The notes: generated by a model from the sequence alone, not told the origin. A DNA stretch of 64,000 nucleotides from Streptomyces sp. (GCF_019510245.1 NZ_JAEKKT010000121.1:41983-105982); one strand, 5' to 3'. Shown: positions 9,186 to 18,693, counted from the first letter of the stretch. Numbers and translations are program-made.

Positions 9186-9310
9186 CGGAATGCATGACGT
9201 GAACCACGTCCGATGTGCGCCTGAGCGTCACTGACCTGCTGTTTTGCGAGCACTACGGGGACGGCGGCTGTGCCTCGTTCGGTGCAGGCCAGCACGGCGG
9301 CAGGTTGTCT

Positions 9311-9330
9311 TGACGCTCGGACGACGCTCG
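9311..9330. promoter_or_regulatory. 11-bp-phased direct repeat GACGCTCG, candidate regulator site
   Basis: GACGCTCG occurs at 9312-9319 and again at 9323-9330, an 11-bp period. It lies about 185 bases before the FMN glutamate-synthase-like gene. Very similar paired repeats occur at 28874-28891 and 40884-40901. The phasing suits OmpR/PhoP-type or SARP regulators, but no regulator is identified. Confidence 0.35.
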
Positions 9331-9513
9331 CTCTGATGGTCTGTCAGAGCAGTGTCGACCGCGCTCGGTCCGGTGGGCCGCCCGTCCCATGCGGTCCACC
9401 ACCCTGACGAGCGCGGCCGGGGGCTCGCGGCCCGTCTGGCGGCCACGGCGACTGGGAGCGTCCAGTGCCCGGCTGTCGCGCATGGCGATCGACAACCGGG
9501 CAATGCGCCAGGG

Positions 9514-11097
9514 ATGACACGCGTAGGAATCGTCCTCCTGGCTCTCGTGGCCGCTCTCGGGGCTTTGGCCGCGGCGCTCAGGATCTCGCCCTATTGGTGG
9601 TTCGCCGCCGTTCCGCTCCTTTTCACGGGGGTGCTGGGCGCTTGGGACCTGGTGCAGTGGCGGCACTCGGTGCTGCGTAACTATCCCGTCCTCGGCCATG
9701 CCCGCTACCTCCTGGAGCGCGTACGCCCGGAGCTGCAGCAATACTTCATCGAGCGGAACTATGACGGGCGCCCGTTCGACCGGGATGTGCGCAGCATCGT
9801 CTACGAGCGCGCCAAGGGCACCGACGCAGAGGAGCCGTACGGCACCGAGCGGGACGTGTACCAGCCCGGTTACGAGTTCCTCGTCCCGTCGATGGCGCCG
9901 TGCCCGGTGCCGAAGGATCCGCCGCGCGTGAGGATCGGCGGACCGGACTGCAGCCGTCCGTACGACATGGCACTGCTGAACGTCTCGGCGATGAGTTTCG
10001 GCTCGCTCTCCGCCAACGCGGTCCTCGCGCTCAACGGGGGTGCTGCGGCCGGGGGTTTCGCCCAGGACACCGGTGAGGGCGGGCTGTCCGAGTATCACCT
10101 CCGTCCGGGAGGCGACCTCGTTTGGGAGATCGGTACAGGGTACTTCGGCTGCCGTACCGAAGAAGGCGGTTTCGACGCGGCCGAGTTCGCCGACAAGGCC
10201 GCACACGAGCACGTCAGGTGTGTGTCCCTGAAACTGTCGCAGGGTGCGAAGCCCGGCATCGGCGGTGTTCTGCCGGGAGCCAAGGTGAACGCCGAGATCG
10301 CCCGGGTCCGCGACGTGCCCGAGGGGCGGACGGTCGTCTCCCCGCCGTACCACCGGGTGTTCTCCACCCCGCGCGAACTCGTGCGCTTCATCGCTCGCAT
10401 GCGCGGGTTGTCCGGTGGCAAGCCTGCCGGGTTCAAGCTGTGTGTGGGCTCCCGCCGGCAGTTCCTGGCCGTGTGCAAGGCCATGCTGGAGGAGGGCACT
10501 GCGCCTGATTTCATCGTGGTGGACGGCTCCGAGGGTGGGACCGGTGCGGCGCCGCTGGAGTTCGCGGACCATGTGGGCACCCCGCTCACCGAGGGTTTGC
10601 ACACCGTTCACAACGCCCTCGTGGGCGTGGGCCTGCGCGATCGGATCAAGATCGGGGCGAGCGGCAAGATCGCCACCGGCACTGACCTGGTCAAACGCAT
10701 GGTGCAGGGCGCCGACTACGGCAACGCTGCGCGGGCGATGATGTTCGCCGTCGGGTGCATCCAAGCGCAGAGGTGCCATACCAACACCTGCCCCACGGGT
10801 GTCACGACCCAGGACCCACGGCGTGCCCGCGCCCTCGACGTAGGCGACAAGACGACGCGCGTCCAGCGCTTCCAGGAAGCGACCGTGGCCAGCGCGTTGC
10901 AGATCATGGCGTCCATGGGTGTCACCGATCCCGCGGAACTGCGTCCGCACATGCTCCGCCGGCGCGTCGACCCCTGCACCGAACGCTCCTTCGAGGAGCT
11001 GTACGAGTGGCTTGCGCCAGGGCAGCTGCTCGCCGAGCCGCCCGCCTCCTGGGCGGCCGACTGGCAGGCCGCCGACCCCGACCGTTTCACCGTGTGA
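9514..11097 (+). CDS. FMN-binding glutamate synthase family protein, membrane-anchored
   Basis: This 527-residue protein resembles the FMN-binding central region of the glutamate synthase large subunit. It lacks the glutamine amidotransferase domain, so it is not a complete GOGAT. Two hydrophobic segments at residues 4-45 anchor it in the membrane. The barrel shows MSFGSLSANAVLALN, VDGSEGGTGAAPLEF and KIGASGKIATGTDL. The cysteine motif CIQAQRCHTNTC has the C-x5-C-x4-C spacing of the 3Fe-4S cluster site. I chose the ATG at 9514 because it places the membrane anchor at the N terminus, although its RBS is weak; a longer frame reaches 9352. The substrate is unknown. Confidence 0.85.
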   Translation: MTRVGIVLLALVAALGALAAALRISPYWWFAAVPLLFTGVLGAWDLVQWRHSVLRNYPVLGHARYLLERVRPELQQYFIERNYDGRPFDRDVRSIVYERAKGTDAEEPYGTERDVYQPGYEFLVPSMAPCPVPKDPPRVRIGGPDCSRPYDMALLNVSAMSFGSLSANAVLALNGGAAAGGFAQDTGEGGLSEYHLRPGGDLVWEIGTGYFGCRTEEGGFDAAEFADKAAHEHVRCVSLKLSQGAKPGIGGVLPGAKVNAEIARVRDVPEGRTVVSPPYHRVFSTPRELVRFIARMRGLSGGKPAGFKLCVGSRRQFLAVCKAMLEEGTAPDFIVVDGSEGGTGAAPLEFADHVGTPLTEGLHTVHNALVGVGLRDRIKIGASGKIATGTDLVKRMVQGADYGNAARAMMFAVGCIQAQRCHTNTCPTGVTTQDPRRARALDVGDKTTRVQRFQEATVASALQIMASMGVTDPAELRPHMLRRRVDPCTERSFEELYEWLAPGQLLAEPPASWAADWQAADPDRFTV

Positions 11098-11110
11098 CCT
11101 GGAGGACTAC

Positions 11111-12874
11111 GTGACCCGTACTGTTGCCCGCGTCATCGTGGACGCGTTGAGCGAGCTCGGCGTGCGCCAGGTGTTCGGCGTCGTGGGAGACGCGCTCAAT
11201 CCCCTGACCGACGCCATCCGCACCACCGAGGGCCTGGAATGGGTGGGCTGCCGGCACGAGGAGGCGGCGGCTTTCGCCGCGAGCGCCCAGTCGCAGCTCA
11301 CCGGCACCCTCGGCGTGTGCATGGGCACGGTCGGACCCGGTTCCGTCCACCTCCTCAACGGGCTGTACGACGCGGCCAAGAGCCACGCTCCGGTCCTGGC
11401 CATCGCCGGCCAGGTGCCGCTCGCCGAACTCGGCAGCGACTACTTCCAGGAGGTGGACAACGACGCCCTCTTCAGGGATGTGGCCGTGTTCCGCGCGACC
11501 ATCACCTCTCCCGACCAGCTTCCGCAGATGCTGGAGACGGCGGTGCGTCACGCACTGGGCCGCAGAGGCGTCGCCGTTCTCACGGTGCCGGGTGACCTGG
11601 GCGAGCGGGAACTGACCGCCGACCGGCCGGCCCGGTTCTCCCTGAACGCCCCGGTGAGCCGGCCGGACGGGTCGGCCGTCCACCGTGCCGCGGAACTCCT
11701 CGACCGCTCCGAACGGGTCACCCTGCTCGTCGGTGAGGGCGCCCGCGCCGCTCGCGAGGACGTCCTCACCCTCGCCGACCGCCTGGCCGCACCGATGGTG
11801 CTCACCCTGAAGGCCAAGGCGGGCTTCGAAGGCGACGACAACCCCTTCCAGGTCGGCCAGACGGGGCTGATCGGCAACCCCGCCGCCGCTGCGGCCCTCC
11901 AAGACGCGGACACCCTGCTGCTGCTCGGCACGGACTTCCCCTACCGGGACTGGTATCCCGAGGGCCGGACCGTGATCCAGGTGGACACCGAGGCCACCCA
12001 TATCGGACGCCGGGTACCGGTCGATGTCGGGCTCGTGGGAGACACCGGCGCCACCGTACGCGACCTCCTGGACGACCTCGCCGCCGTGCCCGCCGGGTTC
12101 GAAGGCGCACGTGACCGCTCGCACCTGGAGAGGGCGCGTGAACGCTTCGACCAGTGGCGCACCGGTCAGGCGCGGCTCGCCGATCCGTCGCACGACAAAG
12201 GCGTGGTGGGCCGTATCCGCTCCGCGCTGGACAACCGCGCCCATGACATCCGCCCTGAGGCGCTGGCCGCGGCCGTCGACCGGATCGCGGCCGATGACGC
12301 CGTCTTCACCTCTGACACGGGCATGGCCACCGTGTGGCTCTCGCGCTTCGTCGAGATGCGCGGCGAGCGGCGCCTCATCGGCTCCTACAACCTCGGCTCG
12401 ATGGCCAACGCCATGCCCCAGGCCCTGGGCGCCCAGTGCCTGGACCGCGAGCGCCAGGTCGTGGCCTTCTGCGGCGACGGCGGACTGAGCATGCTCCTTG
12501 GCGACCTCATGACCCTGAAGACGTACCGCCTTCCCGTCAAGCTCGTCGTCTTCGACAACCGCCGGCTGGGCATGGTGAAACTCGAACAGGAGCAGTCCGG
12601 CCTGCCCGAGTTCGGCACCGTGCTCGACAACCCCGACTTCGCCGCCGTAGCCGAAGCCATGGGCATCACCGGCATCCGTGTGACCGACCCGGCCGAGGTG
12701 GAGGGCGCCGTGCGACGCGCCTTCGGCAGTCCGGGCCCGGTCCTGCTGGACGTCCTCACCAACCCCGACGAGATCGCCGTCCCGGCCAAGCCGACCGTCG
12801 AGCAGGGCTGGGGTTTCGCGGTCGCCAAGGTGAAGGAAATCGTACGCAGTCATGGAGAGCCCGGCGGGGACTGA
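11111..12874 (+). CDS. poxB: Thiamine-diphosphate pyruvate dehydrogenase (quinone), PoxB-like
   Basis: This 587-residue ThDP enzyme probably oxidises pyruvate to acetate and CO2 and passes electrons to quinone at the membrane. The order is the ThDP pyrimidine-binding domain (VFGVVGDALNPLTDAI, with the catalytic Glu in CRHEEAAAFAASA), a central FAD-type domain (about 190-330), and the ThDP diphosphate-binding domain with GDGGLSMLLGDLMTL and the terminal VFDNRRLG. The length is close to E. coli PoxB (572). The GTG start has GGAGG five bases upstream. It begins 13 bases after the glutamate-synthase-like gene, so the two probably form an operon. Confidence 0.87.
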   Translation: MTRTVARVIVDALSELGVRQVFGVVGDALNPLTDAIRTTEGLEWVGCRHEEAAAFAASAQSQLTGTLGVCMGTVGPGSVHLLNGLYDAAKSHAPVLAIAGQVPLAELGSDYFQEVDNDALFRDVAVFRATITSPDQLPQMLETAVRHALGRRGVAVLTVPGDLGERELTADRPARFSLNAPVSRPDGSAVHRAAELLDRSERVTLLVGEGARAAREDVLTLADRLAAPMVLTLKAKAGFEGDDNPFQVGQTGLIGNPAAAAALQDADTLLLLGTDFPYRDWYPEGRTVIQVDTEATHIGRRVPVDVGLVGDTGATVRDLLDDLAAVPAGFEGARDRSHLERARERFDQWRTGQARLADPSHDKGVVGRIRSALDNRAHDIRPEALAAAVDRIAADDAVFTSDTGMATVWLSRFVEMRGERRLIGSYNLGSMANAMPQALGAQCLDRERQVVAFCGDGGLSMLLGDLMTLKTYRLPVKLVVFDNRRLGMVKLEQEQSGLPEFGTVLDNPDFAAVAEAMGITGIRVTDPAEVEGAVRRAFGSPGPVLLDVLTNPDEIAVPAKPTVEQGWGFAVAKVKEIVRSHGEPGGD

Positions 12875-12968
12875 CAACAGTTCGAGGAATGCCGGTCGGC
12901 GGACGGGGTAGGCGCGTGCCTACCGGACATGGACCGGCGAGGACGAGGCTGATCGACTGAGAGGCGCC

Positions 12969-13814
12969 ATGATGCCGACGACTACCGTGCTGACCGCCGA
13001 GCAGACGGTGGATGTGCCGGAGATCACGGTCCCCTCCAAGGTCGCGCCGAAGGACGCGCGGGAGCTGTCGAAGCCGTTCTTCGACCGGCTGGCCGTCCTG
13101 GAGGAGGGAACGCCCGAGTATCAGTACGCGCGCAACACGCTGATCGAGATGAACATGTCGCTGGTCCGGTTCGCGGCCGGCCGGTTCCGCAGCCGCGGGC
13201 CGGAGGAGATGGAGGACATCGTCCAGGTCGGCATGATCGGTCTGATCAAGGCGATCGACCGCTTCGAGCTGACCCGCGAGGTCGAGTTCACCTCCTTCGC
13301 CGTGCCGTACATCGTCGGCGAGATCAAGCGGTTCTTCCGCGATACCTCCTGGGCCGTACATGTCCCGCGCCGGCTCCAGGAGGCCCGCGTCCAACTCGCC
13401 CGCGCCAACGAGGAACTGCGCAGCCGGCTGGGCCGGACACCGACCACCAGAGAGCTTTCCGAGCTGATGAGCCTTACGGAGGACGAGGTCGTGGAGGCCC
13501 AACTGGCCTCCAACGGCTACAAGTCGGCCTCCCTGGACGCGGCGATCAACGGCAGTGAGGACGGCGAGGCCGCGCTGGCGGACTTCATCGGCGACGAGGA
13601 CGCCGCCCTCGGCCTGATCGAGGACTTCCACGCCCTGGCCCCGATGATCGCCGAGCTCGACGAACGCGACCGCAAGATCATCCACTGGCGGTTCGTGGAG
13701 GAACTCACCCAGGCCCAGATCGGTGAACGTCTCGGTGTCTCCCAGATGCACGTCTCCCGGCTGATCTCCCGTCTCCTGGCCCGCCTGCGCGAAGGCATGC
13801 TCAGCACCGTCTGA
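12969..13814 (+). CDS. SigB/SigF/SigG-family stress RNA polymerase sigma factor
   Basis: This 281-residue sigma factor has the group-3 layout of the Streptomyces SigB/F family. Region 2 contains EDIVQVGMIGLIKAIDRFE and a promoter-melting segment ending in EVEFTSFAVPYIVGEIKRFF. Region 3 follows (RRLQEARVQLARANEEL). Region 4 has the helix-turn-helix TQAQIGERLGVSQMHVSRL. A GAGAGG lies before the tandem ATG codons; 12969 is the first. Such factors are normally held by HATPase anti-sigma factors and released by STAS proteins, and a matching set lies at 29-31 kb. Direct pairing is inference. Confidence 0.93.
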   Translation: MMPTTTVLTAEQTVDVPEITVPSKVAPKDARELSKPFFDRLAVLEEGTPEYQYARNTLIEMNMSLVRFAAGRFRSRGPEEMEDIVQVGMIGLIKAIDRFELTREVEFTSFAVPYIVGEIKRFFRDTSWAVHVPRRLQEARVQLARANEELRSRLGRTPTTRELSELMSLTEDEVVEAQLASNGYKSASLDAAINGSEDGEAALADFIGDEDAALGLIEDFHALAPMIAELDERDRKIIHWRFVEELTQAQIGERLGVSQMHVSRLISRLLARLREGMLSTV

Positions 13815-13823
13815 CGCTCGCGG

Positions 13824-13849
13824 GCCCGGCAGCCGGACGGCAGCCGGGC
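13824..13849 (+). terminator. Hairpin after the sigma factor gene
   Basis: GCCCGGC and GCCGGGC form a 7-bp stem around a 12-base loop, ten bases after the sigma-factor stop. No U-tract follows, as is usual in Streptomyces. Confidence 0.45.
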
Positions 13850-14190
13850 GTCCTGCGGAGCGGGGGAGAGGTCGGATGTGGTGCCTCGCTTTTGTGAGGT
13901 CCTGCCGATCGGGCGAGCCCCGGGGCCGCGTGGTGCGGTCCGCCTCCGCACTCGCCGCGATCGGGTGCGGGCCGATGACAGATACGGCGCTCCGAGCACC
14001 GTTCCCACCCCGAGACGCGGCGCACCGCGCGAGGCGGACCGCAGCAAGCGGCCGGCGGGCAGACACCGCCACAGGTCAACCGGGCGGCCTGCTCACGGTT
14101 CGTGCGGTGTCGGCGCGTGCGTGCCGAACTGAGCGAACCGGCCGAAGGGAAGACTGCGGGCGGTACCGCCGCAGGTACTGGAAGACCGGC
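13850..14190. other. Gene-free stretch after the sigma factor
   Basis: I see no plausible gene, RNA or repeat in these 340 bases. Reading frames are open only because of the GC content. Confidence 0.5.
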
Positions 14191-14300
14191 TCATTCCCCG
14201 TGCACGGGCTTCGCCGGCTCTGCGTTGAACTGAGCGCCGACCAGCAGGGGCAGGTCGGACAGCCATAGCCGGACCAGGAAGACAGTTCTACCGCCAATTG
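14191..14300 (-). pseudogene. C-terminal relic of a YihY/BrkB-family membrane protein
   Basis: A minus-strand frame reads TVFLVRLWLSDLPLLVGAQ and then FNAE before running to a stop at 14191. This matches the conserved last helix of YihY/BrkB membrane proteins, typically LWLSNLALLLGAEFNAEL. Nothing upstream continues the protein, so only about 35 codons survive. It sits downstream of the terminator of csbD and has no start. Confidence 0.55.
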
Positions 14301-14329
14301 CCTGCGTGTTCGGCCCTCGGCGATCTGTC

Positions 14330-14370
14330 GAAAGGGGCCTTCCCGGAGTCACGCCGGGCAGGCCCCTTTC
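14330..14370 (-). terminator. Strong terminator downstream of csbD
   Basis: GAAAGGGGCCT and AGGCCCCTTTC form a perfect 11-bp outer stem, with an inner CCCGG/CCGGG pairing. It lies 25 bases beyond the csbD stop on the minus strand. Confidence 0.8.
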
Positions 14371-14394
14371 GAATTCTCGGTGGAGAATGCAGGT

Positions 14395-14568
14395 TTAGTG
14401 CTTGAACGCGTCCTTCGCCTTTTCCTTGGCCTCACGGGCATCACCCGTGCTCTTCTCAGCCTGCCCCTCAGCGGCCATACGGTCGTTTCCGATGGCGCTT
14501 CCCACGGCTTCCTTGGCCTTGCCCTCGGCCTGCTCGCTCTTTGCCTTGGCCTTTTCGCCGGCAGTCAT
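14395..14568 (-). CDS. csbD: CsbD-family general stress protein
   Basis: This 57-residue, highly charged protein belongs to the CsbD family, which is induced by general stress under SigB-type control in several bacteria. It shows the family pattern GKAKEAVGSAIGNDRMAAEG followed by an alternating Lys/Ala/Glu tail ending DAFKH. GGAGG lies eight bases before the ATG. It is divergent from the small hydrophobic protein gene, and the two probably share a stress-responsive promoter region at 14569-14707. The molecular function is not known. Confidence 0.9.
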   Translation of the reverse strand: MTAGEKAKAKSEQAEGKAKEAVGSAIGNDRMAAEGQAEKSTGDAREAKEKAKDAFKH

Positions 14569-14707
14569 GGAAGAGTACCTCCTGATAGCTCGTGTGCCGC
14601 TGTCGCGGTAACCCGCTTGTGCCCCGGCGTTCCTTTCACAAACAAAGCGTAGTCGGTGAATGGCCACAGAATTGCAGGGCAGACGAGAGTGCAGGAGGTT
14701 GATAAAC

Positions 14708-14878
14708 ATGGTTCCCCTGCTGCTTGTTCTGCTTCTTGCGCTGCTCCTCTTTGGTGCCGGCTTCGCCGTCAAGATCCTCTGGTGGGTCGCCGTCGCCGTC
14801 CTGGTGCTGTGGCTTCTCGGCTTCGTCATGCGCTCCACCACCGCCGGTGGTGGCCGAGGTCGTTGGTACCGATGGTGA
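14708..14878 (+). CDS. Small hydrophobic membrane protein, stress-associated
   Basis: This 56-residue protein consists of two adjacent hydrophobic helices (VPLLLVLLLALLLFGAGFA and LWWVAVAVLVLWLLGFVM) and a short Gly/Arg tail. An in-frame start at 14660 exists, but AGGAGG at 14693-14698 points to the ATG at 14708. It resembles the small two-helix proteins annotated as hydrophobic or lmo0937-like in Streptomyces. Divergence from csbD suggests induction under the same stress. The function is unknown. Confidence 0.8.
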   Translation: MVPLLLVLLLALLLFGAGFAVKILWWVAVAVLVLWLLGFVMRSTTAGGGRGRWYRW

Positions 14879-14904
14879 TCTGACCCGCAGCGCGCCTTCA
14901 TCAC

Positions 14905-14934
14905 GGGGTCCGGCCGATATGACGGCCGGGCCCC
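14905..14934 (+). terminator. Terminator after the hydrophobic protein gene
   Basis: GGGGTCCGGCCG pairs with CGGCCGGGCCCC over 12 bp with one G-T wobble and a six-base loop, 26 bases beyond the stop. Confidence 0.75.
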
Positions 14935-15117
14935 GTGCGCATGCCGGACGTGGGGGGACCTGGTACGCAAGAGGCCATAAAGCCCATAAGTGTCCCAAAC
15001 AGCAGCAGGTAGGCGTGTTGCAGTCGAGGGCGGGACACGCACGCGCGAGGGAATCCGCGCGACCTCCTGCCGTGTCCCCGCCCCCGGCCTTACCGGCGGC
15101 CGTGCGCCCAGCCGGGC

Positions 15118-15361
15118 TGCGGCGGCGGAGGGTTTGCATGTCCTGCCAGCCGATGCTTGCGGAGCCGCGCACGCCCTGCACCACCGACGAGCCGGCCTAC
15201 GGGTGTTCCGTGAAACGGTCGCGGTCATCGAAGAGTTCGTCATGACACTCGGCCCAGTCCTGCGCGAACGCGGCGGCGATGCCGTCCATGGCCGGGCCGC
15301 GCACCTGGACGTGGGTGTCGCGCCACTCGGCAGGGTTGCGGGCATTGCCGGTCCATTCCTC
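15118..15361 (-). pseudogene. Internal fragment of a phospholipase D/cardiolipin synthase-like protein
   Basis: Two minus-strand frames carry adjacent pieces of one PLD-family protein. The first reads EEWTGNARNPAEWRDTHVQV, then RGPAMDG and FAQDWAECHDELF, and stops at 15197. The second, in another frame, reads VVQGVRGSASIGWQDMQTL. Intact relatives have these blocks contiguous, close to the first HKD motif. The HKD motifs themselves are absent, and both flanks (14935-15117 and 15362-15666) hold nothing recognisable. It is a frameshifted remnant. Confidence 0.6.
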
Positions 15362-15666
15362 CGACCCCCTGGGCCTGACGGCCGTCGCGCCGCCCCTGCC
15401 GATGCCCGAGTACACCGTCAGCTCGATCTGGCATGCCACTGTGCCGACGACCCCGCTCACGTCTGGCTCCGCCACCTGGTCGCTGGGCGTGCTGTGCGGC
15501 CGTAGACACGGGCCCGAAGGGCACCCCGGCCGTTGCCTGGCCGAAATTCGTGCGAAACACACCCTCCCTAAGGTCACCCGCACGTCGGTCATGGCTGCAA
15601 CGGCCGACGGGTGACCGGCAGTCCGGCGCTAACCAGCCACCTTTCACCGCGTTTTGAGGAGGAAGG

Positions 15667-17022
15667 ATGGCTGTGCAGCCTCCTGCCGACACGCGCGCCC
15701 CAGAAGCCGCCGCGCACCCCGTCGACGTACGACCGCCCCTGCACCGCATGGTGCCGCTGAGCCTCCAGCATGTGCTCGTCGCTTACTCGGGCCTGGCCAC
15801 CATGCCGCTGCTCGTGGGCGTCGCGCTGGATCTGCCGGACGACCGGATCCGGCTGCTGATCAGCGCGAACCTTCTGGTCAGCGGTCTGGCGACGCTGCTA
15901 CAGACACTCGGTTTCAAGTGGTTCGGGGCGCGGTTGCCGATCGTGATGGGGTCGACGTTCACCGCGATCACGCCGGCCGTGCTCATCGGCCAGGACTACG
16001 GCATGGCCGCAGTGTTCGGGGCGACCATCGTCGCCGGGCTCGTGACGGTGGCGGTCGCACCATGGTTCGGGCGGATCCTGCATCTGTTTCCGCCGCTCGT
16101 CACCGGCTCGGTCATCGCGGTCATCGGGTTCTCCCTGGTGCCGTCGGCGGCCGGGCTCATCACCGGAAGCGGGAATGAGGACGGCAGCGGCGCGCGAGGG
16201 CTCGCCGTCGCCGCCGTCACCGTCGCTCTCGTCGTCCTCGTCGAACGGCTGGCGCCACCCGCCATGGCCCGCTTCTCCGTGCTGGTCGCGATGGCCGCTG
16301 GAGCGCTTCTGGCCGTACCCCTGGGCCTGTTCGACGGTTCGGCCGTCGGTGAGGCGCAGGCCCTGTCGGTGCCGGATCCGACCGCGTTCGGGGCGCCCAC
16401 GTTCGTCGTGCCGGCGATCGTCGCCCTGCTCGTCGTGCAGGTGGTCAACATGGTCGAGTCGGTGGGCGACACCCTGGCCGTGGGACAGATCGTGGAGCGC
16501 GGCGACGACCCGGGAACCGTGGTGAGGGCATTGCGCGCCGATGGGGCGGCCACCGTGGTCTCCGGCGGTTTCGGGTCCTTCCCGATCGTGACGTTCGGGC
16601 AGTCCGTCGGTCTGTTGAGCGTGACACGGGTGATGAGCCGCCATGTCGTGGCACTGTCCGGCGCGTTGATGGTGCTGCTCGCCTTCGTTCCCGTGCTCGG
16701 GGCGGCGGTTGCGGCGGTACCGGGACCTGTGCTCGGCGGGGTGTCACTCGTGACGTTCGGCACCGTCGGCGCGGTCGGGCTGCGGATCCTGAGCCGCGCC
16801 GACCTCTCCGACGGGCGCAATCTGCTGACGGCGGCACTCGCGTTCGGCCTTGGCATGATCCCGGTCGGCGCGCCCGACTTCTACGCGCCGCTGCCGTCGT
16901 ACCTGCGCACCGTCCTGGACAGCGGCATCGCGGTGACCGGGATCGTCGCCTTCACGCTGAATCTGCTGTTCCACCACACGAGCCGCACTCGTCGCGTCCT
17001 TCGTGGCAAGGAGCAGTCCTGA
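15667..17022 (+). CDS. NCS2-family nucleobase:cation symporter
   Basis: This 451-residue integral membrane protein belongs to the NCS2 (UraA/xanthine permease) family, which imports uracil, xanthine or urate with a cation. About 12-14 membrane segments are visible. Family landmarks are SLQHVLVAYSGLATMPLLVG near the N terminus, the GSTFTAITPAVLIG re-entrant strand, and the NMVESVGDTLAVGQI motif with its substrate-binding Glu. GAGGAGGAAGG precedes the ATG. The stop overlaps the amidohydrolase start (TGATG), which makes purine import the likely role. Confidence 0.92.
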   Translation: MAVQPPADTRAPEAAAHPVDVRPPLHRMVPLSLQHVLVAYSGLATMPLLVGVALDLPDDRIRLLISANLLVSGLATLLQTLGFKWFGARLPIVMGSTFTAITPAVLIGQDYGMAAVFGATIVAGLVTVAVAPWFGRILHLFPPLVTGSVIAVIGFSLVPSAAGLITGSGNEDGSGARGLAVAAVTVALVVLVERLAPPAMARFSVLVAMAAGALLAVPLGLFDGSAVGEAQALSVPDPTAFGAPTFVVPAIVALLVVQVVNMVESVGDTLAVGQIVERGDDPGTVVRALRADGAATVVSGGFGSFPIVTFGQSVGLLSVTRVMSRHVVALSGALMVLLAFVPVLGAAVAAVPGPVLGGVSLVTFGTVGAVGLRILSRADLSDGRNLLTAALAFGLGMIPVGAPDFYAPLPSYLRTVLDSGIAVTGIVAFTLNLLFHHTSRTRRVLRGKEQS

Positions 17023-18329
17023 TGTACATCGACACGATCACCGACGTCTGTGTGTGGAGCGGCGGGCGATGGCTGGACGCGCGGGACGTGCACGTGGCGG
17101 ACGGGCGGGTGACGGCAGTCGTCGGGGCCCGCGAACTGCCTCGTGGACAGCGGGTATTGGCGGCGGCGGGCGGGCATCTGATCCCGGGTCTCGTCAACAC
17201 GCATACCCACCTCCACCAGGCGCGCATGCGCGGCATCGGCGAAGGCGAGCCGCTGTTGTCCTGGCTGCGAACCGTCGGCGAGGAGACCGTCGCGCTCACT
17301 CCCGAGCGCGCCTACGCAGCGGCCGCCGCCGCGGCGACGGAAGCCCTGCGCAGCGGCACCACCACCCTGGTGGACCACATGTGGCCGAACCCGTCCGCCG
17401 AGATCCACGACGCGGTGCTGCGCGCCCTTCATGACTCGGGGATCCGCGCGGTGCTGTGCCGCGGCGTGGCCGACCGGGCGGACCCGTCCCGCAAGTGGGG
17501 CTTCGACCCACGTCTCATGCAGCAGCTGGACAGCGCCCTCGCTCACACCGACGAGTTGGTGGACGCCACGGCGGGCAGCCGCGTCTCGGTGGGGCTCGCC
17601 GTGCCCAATCCGCGCAGTCTCACTCCTGCGGGAATGCGGCAGGTACGGGCGTACACCGAAGAGCGGGACCTGCCGGTGTCGATCCACCTTCTGGAGACGG
17701 CGACGGACGACCTGATGTGCCGGGAACACACCGGTCGAGGAGCCGTGGAATACCTGGAGACGGCCGGATTCCTGTGGGAGCGGCTGCTCGCCGTGCACTG
17801 TGTGGAGCTGGACGCGGCGGGCCGTGCGGCGCTCGCCCGGCACGGAGTCGGCGTCTCCTACAACCCGCTCAGCAATATGCGGCTGGGCAGCGGCATCGCC
17901 CCCGTGATCTCCATGCGGGAAGCGGGACTTCGGGTAGGGCTCGGGGTGGACGGGGCCGCCAGCAACGACACCCAGGACATTCTGGAGGCCATGCGGATCG
18001 GGGCGTATCTGCAGCGTGCCGCGCATCGGCAAGCCGATCTGCTCGGTTTCCCGGAGATGCTGGCCATCGCCGCCGGGGGCGCCAACGAGGTGCTCGGTCT
18101 CGATTCCCGGGCGGACGGTGTGGTGCCCGGTGCCAGGGCCGACCTCGTGCTGCACCGATTCGAGCGGGACTACGCGTGCCTTCCGGTGCGCGATCCGGGC
18201 GCCACGCTGCTGACCTGCGCGAGCAGCCGGACCGTGGACACGGTCCTGGTGGCGGGCGAGGCAGTGGTGCGGGACGGGCGCAGCGCGCGCCTTTCCGAGA
18301 CGTTCCTGGTGGACCTGTTGTCGCGATAG
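17022..18329 (+). CDS. Amidohydrolase, probable 8-oxoguanine or related purine deaminase
   Basis: This 435-residue metal-dependent hydrolase belongs to the TrzN/AtzA/8-oxoguanine deaminase branch of the amidohydrolase superfamily. Metal ligands are visible in NTHTHLHQ (near residue 58), SIHLLET (near 225), AVHCVEL (near 261) and the catalytic Asp in GLGVDGAASND (near 309). The family strand VDHMWPNP follows the first helix. It overlaps the NCS2 permease gene, so the imported substrate is probably a purine that is deaminated here. The exact substrate cannot be read from sequence; guanine or hydroxyatrazine-type rings are alternatives. Confidence 0.87.
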   Translation: MYIDTITDVCVWSGGRWLDARDVHVADGRVTAVVGARELPRGQRVLAAAGGHLIPGLVNTHTHLHQARMRGIGEGEPLLSWLRTVGEETVALTPERAYAAAAAAATEALRSGTTTLVDHMWPNPSAEIHDAVLRALHDSGIRAVLCRGVADRADPSRKWGFDPRLMQQLDSALAHTDELVDATAGSRVSVGLAVPNPRSLTPAGMRQVRAYTEERDLPVSIHLLETATDDLMCREHTGRGAVEYLETAGFLWERLLAVHCVELDAAGRAALARHGVGVSYNPLSNMRLGSGIAPVISMREAGLRVGLGVDGAASNDTQDILEAMRIGAYLQRAAHRQADLLGFPEMLAIAAGGANEVLGLDSRADGVVPGARADLVLHRFERDYACLPVRDPGATLLTCASSRTVDTVLVAGEAVVRDGRSARLSETFLVDLLSR

Positions 18330-18671
18330 CGGCCACCCTCTGGTGAGGGCCCTTCGCACAGGGTGGGCGGCGCCGAGCGCACAGCATCGGGGGGATGGTC
18401 CCGATTTCGGCCCGTACCGCCGCCACACCCACGTCGTCGTTCGTCGTGGACGTGCTGTCGCAGTAACAGAACTGGTTCCCGGACGAAACATGGTGCCGCC
18501 AAGCTGGCCCCATCGCGCATCGTCCCTGTCGACGGGGCGTATGCCAGCCCACGGCGCCGGGCCCACGGACGGGTCCGAGGCCGACCGTGCCCGCGGACCT
18601 CTGTGTGTCCGCGGTGGGGGTGCAGGGGCGGTGACTGCACCTCGTAGGACTTCGGAGAACACCACTCCGAC
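18330..18671. other. Gene-free stretch before the dioxygenase gene
   Basis: No gene is supported in these 340 bases. They probably hold the promoter and leader of the oxygenase gene; no promoter motif is convincing. Confidence 0.4.
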
Positions 18672-18685
18672 GTACTCAGGAGTAC
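18672..18685. promoter_or_regulatory. Perfect dyad GTACTC-AG-GAGTAC near the oxygenase start
   Basis: A 6-bp perfect inverted repeat with a two-base centre lies nine bases before the ATG of the oxygenase gene and contains its AGGAG. It could be an operator or an RBS-masking hairpin. Confidence 0.35.
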
Positions 18686-18693
18686 TTGCCGCG

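Noticed and set aside
12880..12910. GTTCGA followed by GGGTA as a SigB-type promoter before the sigma factor gene
   Set aside because: The GGGTA is convincing as a -10 element, but the spacing to GTTC is 22 bases instead of about 14-16.
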